Program-made: the position numbers and the translations under genes | Assembly (NCBI GenBank): GCA_031216915.1 | Contig: JAUFNR010000072.1 | Span: forward strand, 105,705-169,704 | DNA: 64,000 nucleotides | DNA from: Pictodentalium vernedei | Taxonomy: Eukaryota; Mollusca; Scaphopoda; Dentaliida; Dentaliidae | Reading direction: 5' to 3' | The notes under the pieces: generated by a model | What the model was told of the DNA's origin: nothing | Databases searched by the model: none | What the model saw: the letters and a program-made list of their open reading frames with translations, nothing else | In this document: piece by piece, positions 1 to 11,915 of the stretch | Layout of the letters: every line of letters begins with the position of its first letter | Numbering within the stretch: position 1 is the first letter of the stretch

Positions 1-391
1 AAACAAAGAGTCTTAAAGGACAGCCGATCAAGACCACGAGCAGAGTGGTGAGGTACCCAATGCCCACCAAATGCTGAAACAAGTCGAATCTGAACTTGAA
101 ACCCAAATCATATGGTTCCCCTCTAAAATATTCATTCACCTTTAATATGATACATAAATTTAAGGCTGACCCGGGATAAACAGAGAAAGAGGTAGGAACC
201 CAGAATGTCCCACGTGGATGCTCGTAGGAATGTAAACTTCATCTGTGACACACTAATTATTGTAACGTGAATGCTTTCCTTACCCATCGTGACTCCCTGT
301 TCTCCATATCCTTATCGAAAAACTGCGGGCGGCAAATCAAGACGAAAAGACAATTTAGAGGTGGAAAATAATGTAAAACTGAAATAAAATG

Positions 392-408
392 CCCCCCCCC
401 CCACCCCC
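392..408. repeat. Variable poly-C tract (unit 1 example)
   Basis: A run of Cs, an A and five Cs lies in unit 1. The first run varies from 10 to 15 Cs among units; unit 15 has lost the A and unit 2 has gained one. Length change here explains part of the 3966-3977 bp spread of unit lengths. Confidence 0.9.
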
Positions 409-1298
409 GACCAAACTATGCCATACACACCCTTTGAAAGTATGCTATCCGTAAATGACAGACACTCTAGCACATGGAATCATGACACCGGTCCGCCGCC
501 CCTGTTTAGCTCCAAAAGTTGTCTAACTTGTAAGTAGAGCCAATATACCACCAGTCATTCTGTGAAAGATACATTTTTTGCTCAAAATACACAGTATATT
601 TAAAGTTTGTAGTATTGGATTGCATTTATTTGTTTACTATTACGGTATCGCGACTCTTTCCTCAACCTAATTTGTGTTCTTTTGGATGAAAGTGGACGGA
701 TAGCACAGCTATCTACCCACTACATATCTTCCTAACTTACTAAACTGGTACACGAAGGGCTAGCACTGGTTGAAGGCAAGTGTACCATCAACGTGTTGTA
801 CGCATTTGCACAATGCGCAGATTGCTCCCACATGGGCAGCTGAAATTAAGGGCCTCACCACTGACACAACGGCGGAGAAGAAATGCATTACTTATGGTGG
901 TAATAAAACAGTGTCAGTGCATATACTCTAAGTTAGTCACAGAGCTATTTATTAAGTGGAGTAGAGAATATTTGCAATCTTTCATTTCAAGGAAACATTA
1001 AATCTGGCAGACAGTGGTGCTGAGCAGACAAAAGCCATCATCAGACATTGATTATCGTTTCGTTATTTGACTTAATTTTTGGAACATAACAGCGTCCATA
1101 ATTATACAATATGACCTGCAAAGAATTGGTCTGTCTGTTTGGGGCAATTGGTTGTTTACCAACATTTTTGTTTAAATATACTGATTGTGGAGTATTCCAG
1201 CCTTTTGACCGGCTAATTTGCGAACACATGCACTGTAGATGAATGTGCAACCAGCACAAAGCGAAAAATGTATGTGTAAGAATAATGAGCAAAATCTA

Positions 1299-1396
1299 AG
1301 AACAGGTGGGTTTTGAACTCACATCGCATTGAATGCGCACTTTTCATACAGCAATGTGAACGCCTGTACTAACTGAGCTACCGGCCGATTCGTTCT
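1299..1396 (-). other. tRNA-like element with A and B boxes (unit 1)
   Basis: Read on the minus strand, this segment contains TAGCTCAGTTAG, which fits the tRNA D-arm/A-box consensus (TRGCNNAGYNGG) at 11 of 12 positions. About 45 nt later comes AGTTCAAAACC, close to the T-arm/B-box GGTTCGANNCC. A T-stem-like GTGAG/CCCAC pairing is possible with one mismatch. A hairpin CGCAT/ATGCG sits where a long variable arm would be. AGAAC at the 5' end pairs with GTTCT at the 3' end. No clean 7-bp acceptor stem abuts the A box and the anticodon arm is poor, so this is not a convincing functional tRNA. A tRNA-derived SINE head, a tRNA pseudogene or another pol III-type structured RNA are the alternatives. 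Confidence 0.6.
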
Positions 1397-1657
1397 CTTG
1401 TGGTAAAATATAAATAAAGAACTTTAAATCATAAGACCTCCATCATTCTGTTTCCAGAGGAGGAAATATCATCCATTTTCGAGTAATGAAGGGGTATAGG
1501 CAGAATATGCTAGTGCTAGTTTTTAATAAAAAATGAACAGAAAAAAGCAGCTGTCATAAGTTACGCTATAAACCAGCTTAATGATTGAGCAGACGATTTT
1601 TTTGGCAGGGATCTGTTTAGTTGTTCAGACCGGAGTAACATTGTCATAACATCCAGA

Positions 1658-1675
1658 GTTACTATAAATAGTAAC
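1658..1675. repeat. Perfect 8-bp inverted repeat (unit 1 example)
   Basis: GTTACTAT and its exact reverse complement ATAGTAAC are separated by AA. The palindrome is present in every complete unit. It is broken by one T-to-C change in units 9 and 10 (near 33438 and 43758). It could be a hairpin or a dimeric protein site; nothing nearby identifies it. Confidence 0.55.
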
Positions 1676-2380
1676 AATTGACTGATGTTGGCACTTATTT
1701 TGGTACAAAATATCATCACCAGATATCAAAATTTGAACACAAATATCCCAAAAAGGGGTGAATAGAAAGTGCAGATGTTCCGAACCAAAATCCAGAACAT
1801 CTCAATAAAGAGAAAGACTCTTTTTACCCGTTAAAAATATTGTTTGTAAAAAAGCGCATTTTCGAAAATTTGTGAAATTTTACCAAATTGGCACTCATTT
1901 TTTACCCCTGTCCATATTCTTGTCCAAGCATTCAATCTATTCTCAGTCAAGTTACGTATGTTTCCGTGGTATAGAATCACCCATATATCAATAACACTGA
2001 CATTTCTGAAAATGCGAGGACCCTCCGATGTAGGAAGCACACCTATTAGGAAAAAGCAATTCAAAGTGCCAAAGATTCAGCATTTGACCACCACCTAATT
2101 CGTTACTGTTTTTTGGGTCACACCCACCTAGTATTTATGCCTAAATCATTGCTATTAAACATAACAAAATGAAGTTTAGCCCATTGTTTGCAATCAAGTT
2201 GCCACTTCAGAGAAGAAGCACACAAGTCTTTAAATCCTGGGTCATATTAAAGCAGTAAAGCATAACGTGGCCACCCCAGTTTCCAGGGACCCTACAAGAA
2301 TACACCCATGTGCACTCTTATAAAATATACATCCATCGGCTGCAGCGTAAATGCTCTCCCTTGTCTATAGCTCCTATGTG

Positions 2381-2417
2381 TTTGTGTGTGTGTGTGGGGG
2401 GGGGGGGGGGAGGGGGG
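2381..2417. repeat. (TG)n plus poly-G microsatellite (unit 1 example)
   Basis: An alternating TG run passes directly into 15 Gs (2396-2410), an A and 6 Gs. The main G run varies from 12 to 21 among units 1-10 and 14, and is split by an A in units 11-13. The long G runs are potential G-quadruplex formers. Confidence 0.9.
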
Positions 2418-2870
2418 TGGCAGGGACGAAAGGGTTGGAGGAATCAAACATAGTTTAGCCAAGCCCTCCACTGAAAGGCATTAATCATGATATTCTGAGA
2501 TTTTGGGTATAAGCACACATATCGAAAATCTGCGTCCCTGATAAATCTAAAAGAAATTGATAATTTGATTTGTTCAAAACGTACTCTCATAACTCTAAAT
2601 GACCATTGATAACCTTTGTGTGGTAGCTGGACAATATAATTGAAAGCTCATCCCATAGCACTGAACAAATATGGGACTATACTTGGGGGTATCCAAAGCA
2701 AATCCACCCTCATCACTTCACTCACCGTTACACGTCTTGATCGTCATTTTGAATGCAGAAATATCTCTCGGGCCACAAAATAATTGGCCTCCCGTGAAAT
2801 GAGTGTCTTAGATATCTCAAATGACTGATATTTAAGCGAGCGCCATTGCTATTCGGGATTTGCTCAGTTG

Positions 2871-2878
2871 TATATAAG
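2871..2878 (+). promoter_or_regulatory. TATA-box-like motif (unit 1 example)
   Basis: TATATAAG in the context agttgtatataaggaagg fits the TATAWAAR consensus and recurs in all units that reach this point. Matching AATAAA motifs lie about 650 bp downstream on the same strand. There is no recognised gene between them, so promoter activity is only a possibility. Confidence 0.3.
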
Positions 2879-2955
2879 GAAGGCCTTTCCCATTTCAAAA
2901 GGGAACAATCAAAATCAGCTTCTGAAAGGCACCATTTGATTTTAGACACACTTAC

Positions 2956-3049
2956 CTCCCTCCGTCTTTCTGGTAAGAAGACGCTGTGGAGGTATAATCG
3001 AAAATATGGCAGCCTTCCAAATCGCAGAGGTTGCTTTCCTGTAGAAGCA
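2956..3049 (-). other. Possible 94-bp internal exon by splice-signal geometry (unit 1 example)
   Basis: On the minus strand, TTTGTTTTTCAG (an acceptor-like pyrimidine tract and AG) precedes this segment, and GGGAG|GTAAGTG (a consensus-matching donor) ends it. The segment is open in one frame. No homologous protein is recognised, and no partner exons can be assigned. The signals recur in the other complete units, with one exonic substitution (ctccctctgtc) in units 8 and 9. It may be a non-coding exon or chance. Confidence 0.25.
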
Positions 3050-3488
3050 CTGAAAAACAAACGATTGGAATTGACAAGTTTCTTTCGGTCGGCTGTAACA
3101 GCTATATTTTGAATAGATAGAACACTAAAAACGCGAACAGAAGATCATTCATTCAGTCTGTTTAGAAAGAATATGGATGGATTCTCCTTGAAGAGTTTGC
3201 CTCGTGTTTCATATATCTAACGAGTGAAACTCCGAGTCATGATTTTATAATGTACAGAAAAGTGACACTTTGCGTTAACCTACGGCTGTCATTGCCGGAA
3301 AAACTGAATTTAGGCCTACCCATTGTTTATTTCAAGTTGATTTATTCTGTCAGAACAAGCGTTTCAGCAAAAGGAAATGTGAAGATAATGTTATTTTTAT
3401 ATGTAGAACATTTCTGCATCATAAAATGGGCAAAAAAAAATATTGAGGTTTTTGATGAATTGCTTAAGGGTAACCATAGGCAAAAATT

Positions 3489-3507
3489 AAAAAAAAAATT
3501 TTTTTTT
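3489..3507. repeat. A10T9 self-complementary block (unit 1 example)
   Basis: Ten As are followed by nine Ts. The block recurs in each unit, with small changes in unit 7 (a C in the junction) and unit 10 (shifted A/T counts). Such A-tract/T-tract junctions bend DNA and disfavour nucleosomes. Confidence 0.75.
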
Positions 3508-3520
3508 AGTTGACTAAACC

Positions 3521-3526
3521 AATAAA
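3521..3526 (+). terminator. AATAAA polyadenylation-like signal (unit 1 example)
   Basis: AATAAA follows the A/T block and precedes a T-rich stretch (ttgttcatgattttattcttgtg). It lies about 650 bp downstream of the TATA-like motif on the same strand. In AT-rich DNA this hexamer is common by chance; other AATAAA copies occur in the unit near 1413 and 1805. Confidence 0.2.
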
Positions 3527-3972
3527 TAGCACACGTAAAATTTTCCATTGTTCATGATTTTATTCTTGTGAAATATTATCTTCTGAATTATAGAAGACAT
3601 TTTAACAGTTACTGTGTGGTGAGTGAACACCTCATTCACGTTATCATAATTATTAATTGGAACACTGGCTTATACAAGTTCTCAACTTAGAATAGAAAGA
3701 GTCTATGGTTTCGACCTTCGGCTGTTACGTGAAATGTTTGAACGTTCCAACGAATTCCAATTTCTCTGTGCAATTTACCTGAATTAATAATGACACAGAA
3801 TTAATTCTGCCCAACACAGAACATGACCTGCTCTTAAAGCTTGTAATCACACAAATCGGATACCAGTTCTTCACCATAATAAATCTGGGAAGTTTGGAAA
3901 GTGACTCTTCTTAAACTGTACATAACTTTCTCAGGGCTACAATATGAACCAACGTTACCACTCGCTTGTTTG

Positions 3973-6900
3973 AAACAAAGAGTCTTAAAGGACAGCCGAT
4001 CAAGACCACGAGCGGAGTGGTGAGGTACCCAATGCCCACCAAATGCTGAAACAAGTCGAATCTGAACTTGAAACCCAAATCATATGGTTCCCCTCTAAAA
4101 TATTCATTCACCTTTAATATGATACATAAATTTAAGGCTGACCCGGGATAAACAGAGAAAGAGGTAGGAACCCAGAATGTCCCACGTGGATGCTCGTAGG
4201 AATGTAAACTTCATCTGTGACACACTAATTATTGTAACGTGAATGCTTTCCTTACCCATCGTGACTCCCTGTTCTCCATATCCTTATCGAAAAACTGCGG
4301 GCGGCAAATCAAGACGAAAAGACAATTTAGAGGTGGAAAATGTAAAACTGAAATAAAATGCCACCCCCCCCCCACCCCCGACCAAACTATGCCATACACA
4401 CCCTTTGAAAGTATGCTATCCGTAAATGACAGACACTCTAGCACATGGAATCATGACACCGGTCCGCCGCCCCTGTTTAGCTCCAAAAGTTGTCTAACTT
4501 GTAAGTAGAGCCAATATACCACCAGTCATTCTGTGAAAGATACATTTTTTGCTCAAAATACACAGTATATTTAAAGTTTGTAGTATTGGATTGCATTTAT
4601 TTGTTTACTATTACGGTATCGCGACTCTTTCCTCAACCTAATTTGTGTTCTTTTGGATGAAAGTGGACGGATAGCACAGCTATCTACCCACTACATATCT
4701 TCCTAACTTACTAAACTGGTACACGAAGGGCTAGCACTGGTTGAAGGCAAGTGTACCATCAACGTGTTGTACGCATTTGCACAATGCGCAGATTGCTCCC
4801 ACATGGGCAGCTGAAATTAAGGGCCTCACCACTGACACAACGGCGGAGAAGAAATGCATTACTTATGGTGGTAATAAAACAGTGTCAGTGCATATACTCT
4901 AAGTTAGTCACAGAGCTATTTATTAAGTGGAGTAGAGAATATTTGCAATCTTTCATTTCAAGGAAACATTAAATCTGGCAGACAGTGGTGCTGAGCAGAC
5001 AAAAGCCATCATCAGACATTGATTATCGTTTCGTTATTTGACTTAATTTTTGGAACATAACAGCGTCCATAATTATACAATATGACCTGCAAAGAATTGG
5101 TCTGTCTGTTTGGGGCAATTGGTTATTTACCAACATTTTTGTTTAAATATACTGATTGTGGAGTATTCCAGCCTTTTGACCGGCTAATTTGCGAACACAT
5201 GCACTGTAGATGAATGTGCAACCAGCACAAAGCGAAAAATGTATGTGTAAGAATAATGAGCAAAATCTAAGAACAGGTGGGTTTTGAACTCACATCGCAT
5301 TGAATGCGCACTTTTTATACAGCAATGTGAACGCCTGTACTAACTGAGCTACCGGCCGATTCGTTCTCTTGTGGTAAAATATAAATAAAGAACTTTAAAT
5401 CATAAGACCTCCATCATTCTGTTTCCAGAGGAGGAAATATCATCCATTTTCGAGTAATGAAGGGGTATAGGCAGAATATGCTAGTGCAAGTTTTTAATAA
5501 AAAATGAACAGAAAAAAGCAGCTGTCATAAGTTACGCTATAAACCAGCTTAATGATTGAGCAGACGATTTTTTTGGCAGGGATCTGTTTAGTTGTTCAGA
5601 CCGGAGTAACATTGTCATAACATCCAGAGTTACTATAAATAGTAACAATTGACTGATGTTGGCACTTATTTTGGTACAAAATATCATCACCAGATATCAA
5701 AATTTGAACACAAATATCCCAAAAAGGGGTGAATAGAAAGTGCAGATGTTCCGAACCAAAATCCAGAACATCTCAATAAAGAGAAAGACTCTTTTTACCC
5801 GTTAAAAATATTGTTTGTAAAAAAGCGCATTTTCGAAAATTTGTGAAATTTTACCAAATTGGCACTCATTTTTTACCCCTGTCCATATTCTTGTCCAAGC
5901 ATTCAATCTATTCTCAGTCAAGTTACGTATGTTTCCGTGGTATAGAATCACCCATATATCAATAACACTGACATTTCTGAAAATGCGAGGACCCTCCGAT
6001 GTAGGAAGCACACCTATTAGGAAAAAGCAATTCAAAGTGCCAAAGATTCAGCATTTGACCACCACCTAATTCGTTACTGTTTTTTGGGTCACACCCACCT
6101 AGTATTTATGCCTAAATCATTGCTATTAAACATAACAAAATGAAGTTTAGCCCATTGTTTGCAATCAAGTTGCCACTTCAGAGAAGAAGCACACAAGTCT
6201 TTAAATCCTGGGTCATATTAAAGCAGTAAAGCATAACGTGGCCACCCCAGTTTCCAGGGACCCTACAAGAATACACCCATGTGCACTCTTATAAAATATA
6301 CATCCATCGGCTGCAGCGTAAATGCTCTCCCTTGTCTATAGCTCCTATGTGTTTGTGTGTGTGTGTGGGGGGGGGGGGGGGGGGGGGAGGGGGGTGGCAG
6401 GGACGAAAGGGTTGGAGGAATCAAACATAGTTTAGCCAAGCCCTCCACTGAAAGGCATTAATCATGATATTCTGAGATTTTGGGTATAAGCACACATATC
6501 GAAAATCTGCGTCCCTGATAAATCTAAAAGAAATTGATAATTTGATTTGTTCAAAACGTACTCTCATAACTCTAAATGACCATTGATAACCTTTGTGTGG
6601 TAGCTGGACAATATAATTGAAAGCTCATCCCATAGCACTGAACAAATATGGGACTATACTTGGGGGTATCCAAAGCAAATCCACCCTCATCACTTCACTC
6701 ACCGTTACACGTCTTGATCGTCATTTTGAATGCAGAAATATCTCTCGGGCCACAAAATAATTGGCCTCCCGTGAAATGAGTGTCTTAGATATCTCAAATG
6801 ACTGATATTTAAGCGAGCGCCATTGCTATTCGGGATTTGCTCAGTTGTATATAAGGAAGGCCTTTCCCATTTCAAAAGGGAACAATCAAAATCAGCTTCT

Positions 6901-7949
6901 GAAAGGCACCATTTGATTTTAGACACACTTACCTCCCTCCGTCTTTCTGGTAAGAAGACGCTGTGGAGGTATAATCGAAAATATGGCAGCCTTCCAAATC
7001 GCAGAGGTTGCTTTCCTGTAGAAGCACTGAAAAACAAACGATTGGAATTGACAAGTTTCTTTCGGTCGGCTGTAACAGCTATATTTTGAATAGATAGAAC
7101 ACTAAAAACGCGAACAGAAGATCATTCATTCAGTCTGCTTAGAAAGAATATGGATGGATTCTCCTTGAAGAGTTTGCCTCGTGTTTCATATATCTAACGA
7201 GTGAAACTCCGAGTCATGATTTTATAATGTACAGAAAAGTGACACTTTGCGTTAACCTACGGCTGTCATTGCCGGAAAAACTGAATTTAGGCCTACCCAT
7301 TGTTTATTTCAAGTTGATTTATTCTGTCAGAACAAGCGTTTCAGCAAAAGGAAATGTGAAGATAATGTTATTTTTATATGTAGAACATTTCTGCATCATA
7401 AAATGGGCAAAAAAAAATATTGAGGTTTTTGATGAATTGCTTAAGGGTAACCATAGGCAAAAATTAAAAAAAAAATTTTTTTTTAGTTGACTAAACCAAT
7501 AAATAGCACACGTAAAATTTTCCATTGTTCATGATTTTATTCTTGTGAAATATTATCTTCTGAATTATAGAAGACATTTTAACAGTTACTGTGTGGTGAG
7601 TGAACACCTCATTCACGTTATCATAATTATTAATTGGAACACTGGCTTATACAAGTTCTCAACTTAGAATAGAAAGAGTCTATGGTTTCGACCTTCGGCT
7701 GTTACGTGAAATGTTTGAACGTTCCAACGAATTCCAATTTCTCTGTGCAATTTACCTGAATTAATAATGACACAGAATTAATTCTGCCCAACACAGAACA
7801 TGACCTGCTCTTAAAGCTTGTAATCACACAAATCGGATACCAGTTCTTCACCATAATAAATCTGGGAAGTTTGGAAAGTGACTCTTCTTAAACTGTACAT
7901 AACTTTCTCAGGGCTACAATATGAACCAACGTTACCACTCGCTTGTTTG
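3973..7949. repeat. Array unit 2 (type B)
   Basis: This copy carries the type-B variants gagcggag near 4013, ggttattt near 5122 and gtgcaag near 5484, which recur in units 4 and 7. In its tRNA-like element it shares ttttatac (near 5312) with unit 4. Its C tract is interrupted early (CC, A, 10 Cs). Its G run is the longest in the array at 21 Gs (6367-6387). A private substitution gives ctgctt near 7136. Confidence 0.95.
5270..5367 (-). other. tRNA-like element (unit 2)
   Basis: A and B boxes are as in the unit 1 copy (1299-1396). One substitution, ttttatac in place of tttcatac on the plus strand, weakens the TTCA/TGAA pairing in the anticodon-arm position. The same change is in unit 4. Confidence 0.58.
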
Positions 7950-10900
7950 AAACAAAGAGTCTTAAAGGACAGCCGATCAAGACCACGAGCAGAGTGGTGA
8001 GGTACCCAATGCCCACCAAATGCTGAAACAAGTCGAATCTGAACTTGAAACCCAAATCATATGGTTCCCCTCTAAAATATTCATTCACCTTTAATATGAT
8101 ACATAAATTTAAGGCTGACCCGGGATAAACAGAGAAAGAGGTAGGAACCCAGAATGTCCCACGTGGATGCTCGTAGGAATGTAAACTTCATCTGTGACAC
8201 ACTAATTATTGTAACGTGAATGCTTTCCTTACCCATCGTGACTCCCTGTTCTCCATATCCTTATCGAAAAACTGCGGGCGGCAAATCAAGACGAATAGAC
8301 AATTTAGAGGTGGAAAATGTAAAACTGAAATAAAATGCCCCCCCCCCCCACCCCCGACCAAACTATGCCATACACACCCTTTGAAAGTATGCTATCCGTA
8401 AATGACAGACACTCTAGCACATGGAATCATGACACCGGTCCGCCGCCCCTGTTTAGCTCCAAAAGTTGTCTAACTTGTAAGTAGAGCCAATATACCACCA
8501 GTCATTCTGTGAAAGATACATTTTTTGCTCAAAATACACAGTATATTTAAAGTTTGTAGTATTGGATTGCATTTATTTGTTTACTATTACGGTATCGCGA
8601 CTCTTTCCTCAACCTAATTTGTGTTCTTTTGGATGAAAGTGGACGGATAGCACAGCTATCTACCCACTACATATCTTCCTAACTTACTAAACTGGTACAC
8701 GAAGGGCTAGCACTGGTTGAAGGCAAGTGTACCATCAACGTGTTGTACGCATTTGCACAATGCGCAGATTGCTCCCACATGGGCAGCTGAAATTAAGGGC
8801 CTCACCACTGACACAACGGCGGAGAAGAAATGCATTACTTATGGTGGTAATAAAACAGTGTCAGTGCATATACTCTAAGTTAGTCACAGAGCTATTTATT
8901 AAGTGGAGTAGAGAATATTTGCAATCTTTCATTTCAAGGAAACATTAAATCTGGCAGACAGTGGTGCTGAGCAGACAAAAGCCATCATCAGACATTGATT
9001 ATCGTTTCGTTATTTGACTTAATTTTTGGAACATAACAGCGTCCATAATTATACAATATGACCTGCAAAGAATTGGTCTGTCTGTTTGGGGCAATTGGTT
9101 GTTTACCAACATTTTTGTTTAAATATACTGATTGTGGAGTATTCCAGCCTTTTGACCGGCTAATTTGCGAACACATGCACTGTAGATGAATGTGCAACCA
9201 GCACAAAGCGAAAAATGTATGTGTAAGAATAATGAGCAAAATCTAAGAACAGGTGGGTTTTGAACTCACATCGCATTGAATGCGCACTTTTCATACAGCA
9301 ATGTGAACGCCTGTACTAACTGAGCTACCGGCCGATTCGTTCTCTTGTGGTAAAATATAAATAAAGAACTTTAAATCATAAGACCTCCATCATTCTGTTT
9401 CCAGAGGAGGAAATATCATCCATTTTCGAGTAATGAAGGGGTATAGGCAGAATATGCTAGTGCTAGTTTTTAATAAAAAATGAACAGAAAAAAGCAGCTG
9501 TCATAAGTTACGCTATAAACCAGCTTAATGATTGAGCAGACGATTTTTTTGGCAGGGATCTGTTTAGTTGTTCAGACCGGAGTAACATTGTCATAACATC
9601 CAGAGTTACTATAAATAGTAACAATTGACTGATGTTGGCACTTATTTTGGTACAAAATATCATCACCAGATATCAAAATTTGAACACAAATATCCCAAAA
9701 AGGGGTGAATAGAAAGTGCAGATGTTCCGAACCAAAATCCAGAACATCTCAATAAAGAGAAAGACTCTTTTTACCCGTTAAAAATATTGTTTGTAAAAAA
9801 GCGCATTTTCGAAAATTTGTGAAATTTTACCAAATTGGCACTCATTTTTTACCCCTGTCCATATTCTTGTCCAAGCATTCAATCTATTCTCAGTCAAGTT
9901 ACGTATGTTTCCGTGGTATAGAATCACCCATATATCAATAACACTGACATTTCTGAAAATGCGAGGACCCTCCGATGTAGGAAGCACACCTATTAGGAAA
10001 AAGCAATTCAAAGTGCCAAAGATTCAGCATTTGACCACCACCTAATTCGTTACTGTTTTTTGGGTCACACCCACCTAGTATTTATGCCTAAATCATTGCT
10101 ATTAAACATAACAAAATGAAGTTTAGCCCATTGTTTGCAATCAAGTTGCCACTTCAGAGAAGAAGCACACAAGTCTTTAAATCCTGGGTCATATTAAAGC
10201 AGTAAAGCATAACGTGGCCACCCCAGTTTCCAGGGACCCTACAAGAATACACCCATGTGCACTCTTATAAAATATACATCCATCGGCTGCAGCGTAAATG
10301 CTCTCCCTTGTCTATAGCTCCTATGTGTTTGTGTGTGTGTGTGGGGGGGGGGGGAGGGGGGTGGCAGGGACGAAAGGGTTGGAGGAATCAAACATAGTTT
10401 AGCCAAGCCCTCCACTGAAAGGCATTAATCATGATATTCTGAGATTTTGGGTATAAGCACACATATCGAAAATCTGCGTCCCTGATAAATCTAAAAGAAA
10501 TTGATAATTTGATTTGTTCAAAACGTACTCTCATAACTCTAAATGACCATTGATAACCTTTGTGTGGTAGCTGGACAATATAATTGAAAGCTCATCCCAT
10601 AGCACTGAACAAATATGGGACTATACTTGGGGGTATCCAAAGCAAATCCACCCTCATCACTTCACTCACCGTTACACGTCTTGATCGTCATTTTGAATGC
10701 AGAAATATCTCTCGGGCCACAAAATAATTGGCCTCCCGTGAAATGAGTGTCTTAGATATCTCAAATGACTGATATTTAAGCGAGCGCCATTGCTATTCGG
10801 GATTTGCTCAGTTGTATATAAGGAAGGCCTTTCCCATTTCAAAAGGGAACAATCAAAATCAGCTTCTGAAAGGCACCATTTGATTTTAGACACACTTACC

Positions 10901-11915
10901 TCCCTCCGTCTTTCTGGTAAGAAGACGCTGTGGAGGTATAATCGAAAATATGGCAGCCTTCCAAATCGCAGAGGTTGCTTTCCTGTAGAAGCACTGAAAA
11001 ACAAACGATTGGAATTGACAAGTTTCTTTCGGTCGGCTGTAACAGCTATATTTTGAATAGATAGAACACTAAAAACGCGAACAGAAGATCATTCATTCAG
11101 TCTGTTTAGAAAGAATATGGATGGATTCTCCTTGAAGAGTTTGCCTCGTGTTTCATATATCTAACGAGTGAAACTCCGAGTCATGATTTTATAATGTACA
11201 GAAAAGTGACACTTTGCGTTAACCTACGGCTGTCATTGCCGGAAAAACTGAATTTAGGCCTACCCATTGTTTATTTCAAGTTGATTTATTCTGTCAGAAC
11301 AAGCGTTTCAGCAAAAGGAAATGTGAAGATAATGTTATTTTATATGTAGAACATTTCTGCATCATAAAATGGGCAAAAAAAAATATTGAGGTTTTTGATG
11401 AATTGCTTAAGGGTAACCATAGGCAAAAATTAAAAAAAAAATTTTTTTTTAGTTGACTAAACCAATAAATAGCACACGTAAAATTTTCCATTGTTCATGA
11501 TTTTATTCTTGTGAAATATTATCTTCTGAATTATAGAAGACATTTTAACAGTTACTGTGTGGTGAGTGAACACCTCATTCACGTTATCATAATTATTAAT
11601 TGGAACACTGGCTTATACAAGTTCTCAACTTAGAATAGAAAGAGTCTATGGTTTCGACCTTCGGCTGTTACGTGAAATGTTTGAACGTTCCAACGAATTC
11701 CAATTTCTCTGTGCAATTTACCTGAATTAATAATGACACAGAATTAATTCTGCCCAACACAGAACATGACCTGCTCTTAAAGCTTGTAATCACACAAATC
11801 GGATACCAGTTCTTCACCATAATAAATCTGGGAAGTTTGGAAAGTGACTCTTCTTAAACTGTACATAACTTTCTCAGGGCTACAATATGAACCAACGTTA
11901 CCACTCGCTTGTTTG
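7950..11915. repeat. Array unit 3 (type A, gaatagac variant)
   Basis: This copy shares gacgaatagac (near 8291) with unit 6 only. It has the shortest uninterrupted G run (12 Gs near 10343) and a private 1-bp T deletion near 11340, which shortens one of the small unrecognised open frames. It is the shortest complete copy, 3966 bp. Confidence 0.95.
9246..9343 (-). other. tRNA-like element (unit 3)
   Basis: The sequence appears identical to the unit 1 copy over the A box, central hairpin and B box. Confidence 0.58.

Larger units (their letters stand above)
1..3972. repeat. Array unit 1 (reference unit, type A)
   Basis: This is the reference copy. Bases 1-390 hold nothing I recognise. A C-rich tract lies at 392-408 (11 Cs, A, 5 Cs). 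Bases 410-1298 are AT-rich and featureless apart from small unrecognised frames. A tRNA-like element occupies 1299-1396 on the minus strand. Bases 1400-2380 hold one 8-bp inverted repeat at 1658-1675. A TG/G tract lies at 2381-2417. Bases 2418-2870 are unremarkable. A TATA-like box is at 2871-2878, splice-like signals at 2955-3050, an A10T9 block at 3489-3507 and an AATAAA at 3521. Bases 3530-3972 hold nothing recognised. Private to this copy is a 3-bp gain near 369 (gaaaataatg instead of gaaaatg). Confidence 0.95.

Noticed and set aside
780-1001. A 73-codon frame found in all units (80 codons in units 12-14)
   Set aside because: It starts at GTG, has no recognisable motif, and its C-terminus is rewritten by a 1-bp deletion in units 12-14 with no sign of constraint.
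1299-1396. Functional tRNA gene
   Set aside because: A and B boxes are present, but there is no standard acceptor stem directly before the A box and no proper anticodon arm, so it was kept only as a tRNA-like element.
2728-3060. A 110-codon open frame on the minus strand and an overlapping 88-codon frame on the plus strand, repeated in nearly every unit
   Set aside because: Both start at TTG rather than ATG, overlap on opposite strands and show no recognisable domain. Their conservation among units reflects homogenisation of the whole repeat, not coding selection.
3250-3513. An ATG-initiated 87-codon frame ending in a Lys/Phe-rich tail
   Set aside because: The tail is simply the A10T9 block. 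The frame is altered by single-base indels in units 3 and 8, and no similarity is recognised.
3739-3762. Heat-shock-element-like gaacgttccaacgaa cluster
   Set aside because: The spacing between the TTC and the next GAA is 4 rather than 2, so it does not fit the alternating 5-bp HSE rule.
6263-6448. A proline-rich open frame on the minus strand
   Set aside because: The prolines come from translating the poly-G/TG microsatellite. The frame opens and closes with tract length in different units.
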